Source of the DNA: Lota lota
Taxonomy: Eukaryota; Chordata; Actinopteri; Gadiformes; Lotidae
NCBI GenBank assembly: GCA_026745465.1
Contig: JACYXH010000473.1
Span: 5,295,191-5,359,190, forward strand
Direction: 5' to 3'
Length of the DNA stretch: 64,000 nt
Below the pieces are notes generated by a model, which had not been told where the DNA came from, made no database searches, and saw only the letters and a program-made list of their open reading frames with translations. Made by a program: the position numbers and the translations under genes. Below, one piece after another: positions 9,541-64,000 of this stretch. The first letter of the stretch is position 1; the number at the start of each line of letters is the position of its first letter.

Positions 9541-12500
9541 GTCTCTGTGTGTGTTATCTCGTTGTAATAAAGTATAGTTTTTACGTAATTAAATGTTTTG
9601 TTGTAACATTGCAGATCTTTCTGGAACAAAAGAAGATGTTAAAGACGGGTCTGAACATTGCCCAGTTCAAAAAACACGTGTCCATCATCGAGAATGAGAC
9701 AGAAGAGTACATGAAGAGATGGGGAGACAGCGGAGAGACAAGTACGGTGGTTTACAAGATGTTACACACACGCACACACATTCCATCTTAAACCAAAGTT
9801 CTCTTCCTTTTTCTCTCTCCCTCTCTCTCCCCCTATACCTCTCTCTCCCCAGACCTGTTCGTAGCCCTGTCTGAGCTGATCATCCTGACGGCCAGCAGCT
9901 GTCTCCATGGGAAGGAGATCCGCAGCATGCTGGATGAGAAGGTGGCCCAGCTGTACTGCGACCTGGACGGGGGCTTCAGCCACGAGGCCTGGCTGCTGCC
10001 CAGCTGGTTGCCCCTGCCCAGCTTCAGGTATATGACAGCTGGCTGTAGTACCTGAACCAGAGTTGGCGTTAGCATGGTCGTTTTTGCTGGGTCACTAAGG
10101 GCGCCTTGATTTTTCTTTTTTTTATGTTGAGGTGAACTCAACTGCATAGGGCGTCCCTTAAGTCCTTTAAAGTCACTTAATATTAAATCATGATGTTGCC
10201 TATACTGTTGAGTATTGTCATGGGCATATTGTTACATCTTAAGTCTAGCAAAGTTACCGCCAGGTTACAAAAATATACGAATAAAATGGCAGCCTATGCC
10301 CAGCATATCAAAACAGGATATAATTTGAGGTGAAATGGTCATAAACTACGTAACTGCGTAAAATATCAGTCTATGCTGTCAAGTTTACAGGACAAGGGTC
10401 CTATTCAAAACAATTAACATTAAATCTAAGAATGTCCATGTTGTGGTTATGCAGGCGGAGGGACCGGGCTCACAGGGAGATTAAGAGCATGTTCTTCAAG
10501 GCCATCCAGAAACGCAGGAACTCCAGTGAGAAGGTGGACGACTTCCTGCAAACCCTCATCGACGCAACTTACAAGTAAGACCATGCTAGTGATTCATTTG
10601 TGCACTCATCTTTCAGTATCGATAGCATCCAATCAATATTGGAGCTATGTAACACATACAAAAGTACAACACTACCAAATTCTAAAAACAACTGGATATC
10701 CAGATCTATTTTATTATTATTAGTTATCAAGTGCAAGTGAAGACCATGCATCTTAACAAAGTGGCTTCTAATCTAAATCGAAAGCTAGAAATCACAAAAT
10801 TGTTTCTTCCCCCCGGTTGGGCAGCCCAGTAGTGTCTTCTGTCCTTCTCTCAGCTCTCTGTCTCTCTTTTGTTCCTCGTAACGCAATAAATACTTAATTA
10901 GAAAAAAGGTTTCAGGTGTATTAGGTGTTCCTTTTAGCTAGTGAAAAAAAAACATGTTTAATTAATATACCTAAAGTGGTATATTTTATTTTAATAAATG
11001 TAACAGTATTTATGATACTTCATCATAAAGGAGTCAATGTGTTTGTCAAGAATCATAAATACCTTTTTATTTTATTTATTTATTTATTTTGTACCATTTT
11101 AATTTATTTAGTAGCCAGGGTAACACATTTGTATTTGGCGGTATGACTGTTTGGTGAAACTCCCCGCCCGTCCGAGCATACATGCCGGAACTTCTACTCA
11201 AAAAAAAATTCTCTCTAGAGATGGCCACACCCTGAGCGACGACGAGATAGCGGGCTTGCTGATTGGTCTGTTGTTGGCGGGCCAGCACACCTCCTCCACC
11301 ACCAGTGCGTGGATGACCTTCTTCCTGGCCCGGGACAAGCAGCTACAGGAGCGCTGTTACGCCGAGCAGAAGGCCGTGTGCGGAGATGACCTGCCCCCCC
11401 TCGAGTTCGACCAGGTACCCCCCCAACCCCCCAGTCCATCACCCCTAAACTGGTGCCGAGTTGAGAGTGCTCTCGACTTTTGGAAAAGGCTTTTTTCTGT
11501 TGATTTGTATGAAGTCTTAACAAGGCTGATGTTATGTTGTAATGTTGATTCAAGTTGTACCGTTGACTTCATTGAATTGCACAAGCCTCCGATATACATT
11601 TAGAGCGTTGTTGTCCGTTATTTTGTTACTACTGAATAATTGCGCAAAACCACATACATATCTCGTTTTTTTAACAAAGTCAAAAGATCCAGGTCTGAAT
11701 CTATTTTTTTTGTTAGTGCACCTGTGTATTATACTTTACTTAAAACTATTACATAAAAATTTACATTTAATAATACGCTTAAAGCTGAATTTACAATTCT
11801 GTGTACAGCATGTTTGCTGTAAGACATCCACGTAGGGACTAAGAGACGCGATGCAGATCCCCGCAGGGCTGCCTGCATTAACGCTTCCACGTTTACGTGT
11901 CCACGAGGCGGCTGCAAAATCCTTCAGATGTACTGCTGTAAAGCGGCTGGTGTATTGCTACCAACTATGAACACAGCGTTTTGAATTTCGCTGTGCGGGT
12001 ACATGTTATTCTTGTGTCTGGCAGTCAAAATTGATAGGCAGAGAAGGGGGCGATGCGTTGCAAACCTCAGGGAGGGCTGTGCGTCAGGATCAACACTGTG
12101 TTTAAAGCTTATTGATGTGTTCATGTTGTGCCCTGGTTTCTTCCTACAGCTGAAGGACCTCGGCCTGTTGGACCGCTGTGTCAAGGAGACCCTGAGGCTC
12201 CGCCCCCCCATCATGACCATGATGCGGATGGCTCGCTCACCACAGGTACCACCGCTCAGAAGACACCTTTTATATAGCATTTAGTCATCATTTAGCCTTT
12301 ATCCAAAGTGAAAGATGAGGTTTTGAGAACCATAAAACATACCGTCGATGGTGGAACGACTCCCAGAAAGGAAGAGTAAAAACAACAAAAGAGTGTGGTG
12401 TAACATTTTACAAAAATATAATTTAAATTCAGCTGTCTTACTTGAATTGAAATCACCTATGTAGCAAAAATTCAACTATATTCACTTATGTTACTGAAAT

Positions 12501-13849
12501 TCAATTTAATTCACTTGTCTTGCTGAATTTCAACTCAATTCACCTATGTTACTCAAATTATTGGTATATGTGTTACTAAAATTCAATGGCATTAATCTCT
12601 GTTACTAAAGTTAAACTCGATGCCATTCCATCATTACTTCAATATCTTGTGTTGTGGGTGTGTCCAGTGTGTGGCGGGCTACACCATCCCGGTGGGCCAC
12701 CAGGTGTGCGTCTCCCCCACCGTCAACCAGCGGCTGCCGGACACATGGACGGAGCGCGACCAGTTCACCCCTGACCGCTTCCTCAATGAGAACGCGGCCA
12801 GCGGAGAGAAGTTCTCCTACGTGCCCTTCGGCGCCGGTGAGGCATTGACGTCTGTCTGACTTTATTCACAGAGCGGCCATCGTGGTTCTAAATGCCAGCC
12901 GGGTGGGGGGACTGAATGTGGAATTATGGAACCAAGATGGCCGCTAGGTGAATCAGGCCCATGGCGCATGATAACGAATATAAATAAAATACAGAGTTTG
13001 GTAACACTTTATAATAAAGTTCAGTCACAAGTAATTTATAAGCCTTTAGTTAATGTTGAACTAATCATTAACAAAACATGAATATACATTTGTAGATGAT
13101 AAATGTGTGCAATGTAAAATAACCCCTATTTTACCACAGGGTGTGATGTTGATTAGCCATTACAACCCGTGTCAAGATCTACCCTCTAGAGACTAGTGAC
13201 AACTCCCACAAGTGGGAGTGTCCACCCAGATGTATAATGGCCTACCAGTTGGTATAGTCCACTGGATAGGCTGGTAGGCTGAGCACTTATTAATTCATGT
13301 TTTGTTAATGATTAGTTCATCATTAACTAAAGGCTTATAAATGACTGAACGTTATTATAAAGTGTTACCCAGAGTTTTTAAGAAACTGATATTAGGAGGA
13401 TCAGTTCAGTCAAACCAGAAGAAACACTCCACTATTTTCCAATAGAGAACATCATCCATCTTATGCAATTGGTGTTGTATGTAATGCTTTTTGCACTTTT
13501 ATGGACAGGACGGGGAGTTTAGAGAGATGTTAATGACATTTGGCATAGGAAATAGACTTAAACCTGGGTTGATCCTAGGCCTATCACCTACGTGCTGGCA
13601 CACTAGTGGGCTGCGCCACCAAGCTGCCCTCAAAATGTATAATAATAATGTTCATGTTCTTTGGTACTAGGTCGCCATCGCTGCATCGGGGAGAACTTTG
13701 CATACGTGCAGCTGAAGACCATCCTGTCCACCATGATGCGCAAGTATGAGTTTGACCTGGTCAACGGCTACTTCCCCACCATCAACTTCACCACCATGAT
13801 CCACACGCCACACAACCCTGTCATCAGATACAGGAGCAGGACGCACTGA
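8729..13849 (+). CDS. cyp51: Lanosterol 14-alpha-demethylase CYP51 (complete, 10 exons)
   Basis: Exons: 8729-8884, 9060-9158, 9262-9438, 9615-9741, 9853-10027, 10455-10574, 11219-11414, 12150-12245, 12668-12836, 13671-13849. They total 1,494 bases, or 497 residues plus TGA. The enzyme is an ER-membrane P450 that removes the 14-alpha-methyl group of lanosterol in sterol synthesis. Features: N-terminal membrane anchor (about 22-39); CYP51 substrate-site signature [16 protein letters not shown] (125-140); I-helix [11 protein letters not shown] (302-312); K-helix ETLR (363-366); heme loop FGAGRHRCIG (436-445, ligand Cys443). The start at 8,729 follows a non-AUG open stretch and gives the usual vertebrate N-terminus (human about 503-509 residues). 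No lesion is seen. In human it also has ten exons and adjoins AKAP9. Confidence 0.98.
9060..9158 (+). CDS. cyp51: CYP51 exon 2
   Basis: It encodes [20 protein letters not shown] and then [12 protein letters not shown]: the proline hinge and A-helix, nearly identical to human CYP51A1. The acceptor is tgtttttag and the donor AAA|gtaagt (phase 0). Confidence 0.97.
9262..9438 (+). CDS. cyp51: CYP51 exon 3: CYP51 signature SRS1
   Basis: It encodes [20 protein letters not shown] and then [20 protein letters not shown], the B'-C region that lines the sterol pocket and is diagnostic of CYP51 among P450s. The donor is CCT|gtgagt. Confidence 0.98.
9476..9540. repeat. Compound (GT)n(CTGT)n microsatellite in CYP51 intron 3
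   Basis: A run of GT followed by about eight CTGT units, 38 bases after the exon 3 donor. It is likely length-polymorphic. Confidence 0.95.
9615..9741 (+). CDS. cyp51: CYP51 exon 4
   Basis: It encodes [20 protein letters not shown] and [17 protein letters not shown], the C-D helix region. The acceptor is aacattgcag. The donor A|gtacgg leaves phase 1; joining restores Asn. Confidence 0.97.
9853..10027 (+). CDS. cyp51: CYP51 exon 5
   Basis: It encodes [20 protein letters not shown] and the [20 protein letters not shown] segment (F-G region), a CYP51 hallmark. The donor is AG|gtatat (phase 2). Confidence 0.97.
10455..10574 (+). CDS. cyp51: CYP51 exon 6
   Basis: It encodes [20 protein letters not shown] and [13 protein letters not shown], matching the human G-H region. 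The acceptor is ttatgcag and the donor AA|gtaaga. Confidence 0.97.
10575..11218 (+). other. CYP51 intron 6
   Basis: AT-rich intron with a TTTA-rich stretch near 11,068-11,090. No recognised repeat or exon. Confidence 0.6.
11219..11414 (+). CDS. cyp51: CYP51 exon 7: I-helix
   Basis: It encodes [20 protein letters not shown], the oxygen-activating I-helix with CYP51's characteristic His-Thr pair, and then [17 protein letters not shown]. The acceptor is ttctctctag and the donor CAG|gtaccc. Confidence 0.98.
11415..12149 (+). other. CYP51 intron 7
   Basis: No recognised repeat or exon; short open frames here lack coding character. Confidence 0.6.
12150..12245 (+). CDS. cyp51: CYP51 exon 8: K-helix ExxR
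   Basis: It encodes [24 protein letters not shown] is the P450 ExxR motif that stabilises the heme core. The acceptor is ttcctacag and the donor CAG|gtacca. Confidence 0.98.
12423..12625. repeat. Degenerate about 40-bp tandem repeat in CYP51 intron 8
   Basis: Four to five diverged units carry the recurring pieces attcaact, cacctatgttact and aaattcaa. This is an old minisatellite by eye; exact unit borders are uncertain. Confidence 0.6.
12668..12836 (+). CDS. cyp51: CYP51 exon 9
   Basis: It encodes [20 protein letters not shown] and [13 protein letters not shown]. The exon ends inside the heme loop, so the intron splits FGAG from RHRCIG. The donor is G|gtgagg. Confidence 0.98.
12999..13373. 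mobile_element. MITE with about 80-bp terminal inverted repeats (CYP51 intron 9)
   Basis: The left end starts ggtaacactttataataa and the right end closes with its reverse complement, ttattataaagtgttacc. The inverted match extends about 80 bases on each side, through ...cattaacaaaacatgaat, with a few mismatches. There is no ORF, so this is a non-autonomous DNA transposon. Elements with GGTAACACTTTA ends are common in fish genomes; I do not assign a superfamily. The centre holds a second foldback (about 13,212-13,284). Confidence 0.85.
13212..13284. repeat. Nested foldback, also present at 55.9 kb
   Basis: It contains gtgtccacccagatg and then the inverted pair gcctaccag ... ctggtaggc. A second copy of the same arrangement lies at about 55,878-55,953 in an AKAP9 intron. 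Confidence 0.75.
13671..13849 (+). CDS. cyp51: CYP51 exon 10: heme cysteine and C-terminus
   Basis: It encodes [20 protein letters not shown], including the thiolate ligand Cys443, and ends [11 protein letters not shown] plus TGA. The acceptor is ttggtactag. Confidence 0.98.
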
Positions 13850-14284
13850 GGAGCTCAGAGAGGGGGACTTGTGTTGAAGGAGGACACCACTGATATCTCA
13901 ATTTATTTTCTAATGGAAAGTCGATTGGGACTTTTGCATTTCTGAAGCTTTTTTCCCCGTTGTTGAGCTTGGGGTGGGATGCTTTTAGAAACATGACTGA
14001 ATTTTTACATCAATGTGGCACTGACTAGTCTTATTCCTTATGGAAATGTAATGATGTCATTTGGAACCTTTCTTAGTCGGTTCTGGAAGCCGGAGTTTGA
14101 CGACGGCTTCATTTGTTTTTATGATCTTATGAAAGCTCTCCTGATTCATTCAACAGTGGTTTTCAACTGTAGTTAATCAAAATAGGTGACAAAAAAAAAA
14201 CAGTTTTGTAAATGAGGATAATGTAGAAATACCGTTACGCCATTATCTATCATTTATGAAATTCTCTGTGGGAAAACCCCCCAA

Positions 14285-14290
14285 AATAAA
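14285..14290 (+). terminator. CYP51 poly(A) signal AATAAA
   Basis: The first canonical hexamer after the CYP51 stop, giving a 3' UTR of roughly 450 bases. Confidence 0.5.
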
Positions 14291-14425
14291 TGTATCAATG
14301 AGTAACGCAATCAGCATACTACTTGTGGAAAATATGTTTAGTGAGGTTGTAAGAACATAATGATACTTAGCTGAATTTATTTCTGAATTCCACTTCTTGG
14401 ACCTTCAAGAAGCTATAACTAACAT

Positions 14426-14455
14426 CATCTGCTGAAATTTCAGCAGATGACGTCA
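14426..14455. promoter_or_regulatory. 24-bp perfect palindrome abutting a full CRE
   Basis: Bases 14,426-14,449 form a perfect palindrome centred on aaattt. The octamer TGACGTCA, the full consensus for CREB/ATF factors, occupies 14,448-14,455. Any regulatory role is inference. Confidence 0.55.
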
Positions 14456-15002
14456 ATGTGAATATTGTGTGTGATTACTCCAAAAATCAAGGCTCCCTGA
14501 TTTATTTAGATTAATTCCCACAATCTGATTTCTGATTTCCCGTCTCCATGGAGACCCCACTGGTCTTAACTAAGGGAAGGTTATGTGACCAAATCAAAAC
14601 CGCGTTTAGCATGAAACAAGTTTGTCTGCAAAGAACTTCCGTCTCGCCTACTTCTTTTGAGGTATGCTGCCCTCTTAAGCCTAAACAATGTTTAGGCCAT
14701 ACATGTGCAAGGGAGTCCAAGCAGTGCCTTGATGGATTCCACTTGTCCAAGTGATAAACACTTCATTGTATGACAAGTGTATGTTTATCTAGTTATGTTT
14801 TTATTCAAATAAACACACATTCTACCACAAAGAGTTTTGTTTGTTCTGGTTGGGCTTTTCTGTTCTGTGTGAAATGTGATTCAGTGACACAAACGGGTTC
14901 AATCAAACGTGTTGTAGTCCTGCTGTCTGTGGATTCAAGTAGGAGAAAAACATCAGTACAATCTGTTGCATCACATTTTTTGTGTGTATAATATATATAA
15001 GA

Positions 15003-15070
15003 ACCTAACCAAAACCAAACCCTAAAACCTAACCCTAAATCCAAAGCCTAAAATAAAACCCTAACCATAA
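15003..15070. repeat. Degenerate telomere-like (CCCTAA)n tract
   Basis: It holds repeated ccctaa/aacctaa/aaaccta words with interruptions. The C-rich telomere strand is on +. The tract is short and imperfect, so it could be an old interstitial telomeric repeat or simple chance drift. Confidence 0.55.
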
Positions 15071-15554
15071 AACCAAAAATGTTGAATAAAGAAAACGAAT
15101 AAATACAAATGTCTGACATACAATCTCCCTTCCCCCTAGTTTATTCATGTCGAACAGCTAATTTGCCAGATGACTCTCTTGCTGTAATGTCCAATCTGGC
15201 ATGTGGTGGACGGAGTACATCCCCTCTCCTCTTGATGCTCTGGGCCCCATGCATAAATATTTAATGTCGCTTAGGGATATCCCCCATATTGAAACAGATA
15301 TTTGCTCCACCTCTTCAAGGTTCGATTGCCAGAGCTGCTTGGTCGAACCAATCTCCACACTGAACAGAATAATAGATGTATAGTATGCAATCTTTAATTA
15401 TTATTACTATTATTATTATTCATAGCAGACGTATTCGAGATACATAACAGTTAAGATATTTGCCAAATAAAAAGCATCCTTAATGTCAGAATTGGAACCC
15501 GATTGACAATGCAATTTTATAGCCTGCAAGTGTAACACCTATGCAATTTGTGGA

Positions 15555-15562
<8 letters not shown>

Positions 15563-15616
<54 letters not shown>
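15563..15616. repeat. (AT)n microsatellite
   Basis: About 27 uninterrupted AT units, flanked by CA/GT runs. Confidence 0.95.
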
Positions 15617-15628
<12 letters not shown>

Positions 15629-16397
15629 ATTCTGTATGTATATATACTATGTATGTTTTGAGATGTTTTTGCTGTGCTTGTGGTGTGTAAGGTAACAGAC
15701 CAGTGCACAGAGAAGAGAAGGGCTGGTGTAAAACAACACTGGAACACTCATAGGCTACAAGTAGGCCTCAAGTACTCTTCAGCTGGATCCATGTTTATGG
15801 AGACACGAATCAAGGTACTCCAACCATAGATCCATACACCATAGAAACATAGAACATAGAATTATAACTGTGGTAAAAAGGATCTGATGGTGGAAAACAT
15901 CCTTCTTTTCCATTCCAGTTAGGTAAAATAACATAAGGTAGGTAGTACGTTATAAAACTAGCATCTTATTTTAAAGTCAACATGTATGTTTTATTTTGTC
16001 CACTGTTTTTCTGTCAGTGTTTTTGACAAATCCTATTGATTAATCCAACGATACATTACACATGAAGTTGAACAAATGTACTTCTGTTGCCAATGAGAAA
16101 ATTTGAGAAAATAATATTGACAACACACCATCACAACACATTGGATTGAACTCAACGTGAGAGGAATAGAAGAGCTATTGGTCAATAAGGATGATTACAT
16201 TTCACACCACTAATAAACCATGAGCTATCAGCAAGATGTCTAATCCGACCTGCTCTTGATGATGATAATGTATCTGAAGTCACTGCAAGCTGCTTTGGAT
16301 AAAACCTCTGCTAAATGACTCAATAGTAAAACAACAACAGATCATGTATAGTATGCTCAGCCTGTAGAAATATTAAGCAGCACTCTTGCTGCTAAGT

Positions 16398-16398
<1 letters not shown>

Positions 16399-16464
<66 letters not shown>

Positions 16465-16514
16465 CACACACACACACACGCACACACGCACGCACACACA
16501 TACGCGCGCGCGCG
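16399..16514. repeat. (CA)n tract running into (CG)n
   Basis: About 100 bases of CA with scattered CG steps end in cgcgcgcgcgcg (16,503-16,514). An 18-base poly-G follows at 16,542-16,559. This is alternating purine-pyrimidine DNA with strong Z-DNA potential, next to the likely AKAP9 promoter. Confidence 0.95.
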
Positions 16515-16599
16515 GTTGTCGTTTAGACATTATAATGACTTGGGGGGGGGGGGGGGGGGCGGTGTTCTACTTAGAGTTGCTATTTGAGAAACTCGGGTA

Positions 16600-16926
16600 C
16601 AACAGTGCGTCTGACATAGTACTCCCTTTGGAACATGAATATTTCATGCGGCTAAACTTTCGAATGGCGCAGCGCTCAATCTATTGGGGTGCAGTTGGTA
16701 CGTTTCTACGCGATTGAAATCGCGTTGGCAACGCGTCCGGTGGGGCCTCGCCATTAGTGAATCGCGTGGACAGCAAAGTGCTCACTGGTCGGGTCGAGGA
16801 TCAAGGCGAGGAGGATGTCTAAAAGAAGATGGGTAGAATTCAAGATCAGTCAGACCATCAGCTGCTCAGCCCCCATCTCGCGAAGAAACAGACCGTCCTC
16901 TCCGGCTGCTGCGTCTTCTGCTGCTG
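16600..16926 (+). promoter_or_regulatory. akap9: Candidate distal AKAP9 promoter and first exon
   Basis: CpG-containing sequence follows the CA/CG and poly-G tracts. It ends in a good donor (CTG|gtatgt at 16,926/16,927). An ATG at 16,815 (A at -3, in-frame TGA at 16,758) opens 37 codons plus one base. Splicing to the acceptor at 17,675 keeps frame into the known AKAP9 start. The transcription start is not visible; no TATA box was recognised. Confidence 0.45.
16815..16926 (+). CDS. akap9: Candidate AKAP9 N-terminal extension exon
   Basis: It would encode MSKRRWVEFKISQTISCSAP and then an Arg/Ser/Pro/Ala-rich stretch. With six residues from 17,676-17,692 it would put 43 residues in front of the conserved MEDEERQKK start. 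I know of no such extension in mammals. An open frame of this length is easily due to chance, so a spliced 5' UTR exon is equally likely. Confidence 0.3.
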
Positions 16927-17430
16927 GTATGTCTAAAATAACACGACATGGTTTAAACTCTAAATATGAGAATCACCCATCTTAACTGTGTTACTCCTTA
17001 ATTGTCATAAGGGTGTATTTTGCTATTCTAGTAATCTATAAACAAACCATAACCACTTTCATAGTGTGTATACCCTCAAAACGAATTATAAGACCAGAAA
17101 AATATTAAAGCTTAGAGAGTTTAGCTGGAAATACAATCGAACAATATATATATATCGTAGTCCTTCAACATCATGTCAAATTCCCATGTATTGGTTACCA
17201 GTTGATCCTCTTCTTAAAAAGTAGTTAAATAGTTTACTGAAGCCATAGAAACAACACTTGAGTGTCACTGTCTGGGACGATTAGGGTCCATGCATCATCA
17301 CGGAACACAAACACCGTACCTTTTAATTTCATATTTTCATAACCTGGCCAATTATATAATCACTGACATAATTTTGAATATTTAAACTATAACCTGTTTT
17401 TTGCACCATTGTTTTAATGACATGCTGAAG

Positions 17431-17640
17431 GGGGCGTTGCCTGCACGGCACCTTCGTGCCGACGTCATCACAGCCAGTCTCATGTTTACGTGGAAAACAT
17501 GGCGGCCAGGTTGAGCTTGCTCCGTGGAGCTAGCTGCTAGGATTGGGACTCTCGCACGCTCTAGGAGGTTTCACTCCATGGAACTGGCTTTCGGAACAGA
17601 GTGTCTTGTAACAAGCATTTAGTAGTATTGTAGTATAGTA
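17431..17640 (+). promoter_or_regulatory. akap9: Candidate proximal AKAP9 promoter (YY1-type motif)
   Basis: It contains a CRE-like gatgacgtcg (reverse strand, near 17,460) and AAACATGGCGGCC (17,496-17,508), the YY1 core usually found at or just downstream of start sites. The ATG in that motif opens a 13-codon uORF ending at 17,540. A transcript starting here would read straight into the AKAP9 ATG exon without splicing. Confidence 0.45.
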
Positions 17641-17692
17641 TTCTTCTTATGAAGCAATTCCCCGTCTTGTTTCAGCCACAGGGACAACAGAA

Positions 17693-63327
<45,635 letters not shown>

Positions 63328-64000
63328 GTAACGGCAGCGGGGAGCACACGGTGTCCACTGCCTGGGGATTGTGAGGGGGAGGGGGTTGATGAGAGGTTTG
63401 GCTTGGAACCCTGGTCTATAATGGTGCAGTGCAGGTCCTAGTAGGACGAGATGAGATGGTCTTTAATGATCTCGGACAGGAAATGTGGCTGTCACAGCAG
63501 AATTACAGGAGGGAAATGCTAATAACAATAGGAAAATACTATCACATTTATAAGAAATGCTAATGGTATTAACACTTACAATATATATTAAATAAATTAA
63601 AATAAGAATACGCAACAACCAACAAACTTGTTTTAAAAATCGATGTTTTTGTCAAGACATATTTGCTACATAATGGTCTCAAGCTGGTTAGATGCAAAGC
63701 TGGTCTTGCTGTTGCTGGGTTTACTGGCCTTTTTCTGGAAAACAAGGCCTCTCATTTCAGCTGGCTTGAATATTATGCAAATGCATGAAGAAGAGTTTTT
63801 TTAACCAAGTGAGGAAGGTTGCAGTGAACACAAAACTGTTGCGAATGTCTGGTTTTCTTGTTCTTCTGTGCAATGCATTTTGGGAAATCTTTCCTCCACC
63901 TTCCTCCTTTGCTTTTACATTTGCATTACTACAGTAAACGATCCCTATCACATGGTGTTTTCCGGTAGGATACTGTGTGGCCCTACAGTCTAAACTATAA
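63328..64000 (+). other. Start of next AKAP9 intron, to window end
   Basis: No exon or repeat recognised. The human protein continues with EQLANHLKEKTDK; no matching sequence is present before position 64,000. Confidence 0.65.

Larger units (their letters stand above)
13850..17675. other. CYP51 3' UTR and intergenic/5' region of AKAP9
   Basis: The CYP51 3' UTR starts here. AATAAA at 14,285-14,290 is the first clear poly(A) signal. Next come a perfect palindrome with a CRE (14,426-14,455), telomere-like CCCTAA repeats (about 15,003-15,070), an AT microsatellite, a SINE tail (about 16,255-16,325), a CA tract running into (CG)n, an 18-base poly-G, and two CpG-containing stretches that are candidate AKAP9 promoters. 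Confidence 0.7.

Overview
This is genomic DNA from a ray-finned fish, almost certainly a teleost. It shows split vertebrate genes with GT-AG introns, very long CA/TG, AT, poly-G and poly-C tracts, and many tRNA-derived SINE and MITE relics of teleost type. The density of long dinucleotide repeats is reminiscent of cod-like fishes, but I cannot fix the species. All three genes are on the + strand; I saw no credible minus-strand gene, CRISPR array or functional tRNA/rRNA gene.

Region 1 (1-7,461): the 3' half of a ZMYM2/3/4-family zinc finger MYM-type gene, most like ZMYM4. It has fourteen exons; their 2,229 coding bases close in frame on a TGA. They encode the end of the MYM-finger array, a Val/Pro-rich linker, charged linkers and the C-terminal domain that descends from a Crypton tyrosine recombinase.

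Region 2 (8,729-13,849): a complete ten-exon CYP51 gene (lanosterol 14-alpha-demethylase). The spliced CDS is exactly 1,494 bases and predicts 497 residues, with the I-helix, ExxR and heme-cysteine motifs intact.

Region 3 (about 16,600 to beyond 64,000): the first half or so of AKAP9 (AKAP450/CG-NAP/yotiao), a giant coiled-coil centrosome and Golgi scaffold. I can place 21 well-supported coding exons plus candidate extra ones. These include a 3.1-kb exon, a PKA RII-binding helix split over two exons, an intron with a GC donor, and the block corresponding to the human region after yotiao. The gene runs off the right edge.

The most interesting structures are inside AKAP9. (1) An isolated ATG exon at 53,773-54,021 lies in a large intron. 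It has a strong start context, an in-frame stop just upstream, a long purine-rich leader and a phase-0 donor matching the next AKAP9 exon, so it looks like an alternative promoter with a new N-terminus. (2) A GC-AG intron could yield a truncated protein if retained. (3) There are candidate alternative exons near 16.8, 35.6 and 61.5 kb. (4) Several coding exons carry Glu or Gly runs encoded by simple repeats. Between and inside the genes are MITEs, SINE fragments, perfect hairpins, minisatellites and a 0.6-kb pyrimidine tract.

The three genes are not a functional unit. CYP51 and AKAP9 are also neighbours in human, where, from memory, CYP51A1 lies on the other side of AKAP9 and in opposite orientation. 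Here they are head-to-tail. All homology statements rest on recognition from memory; no alignment was run.
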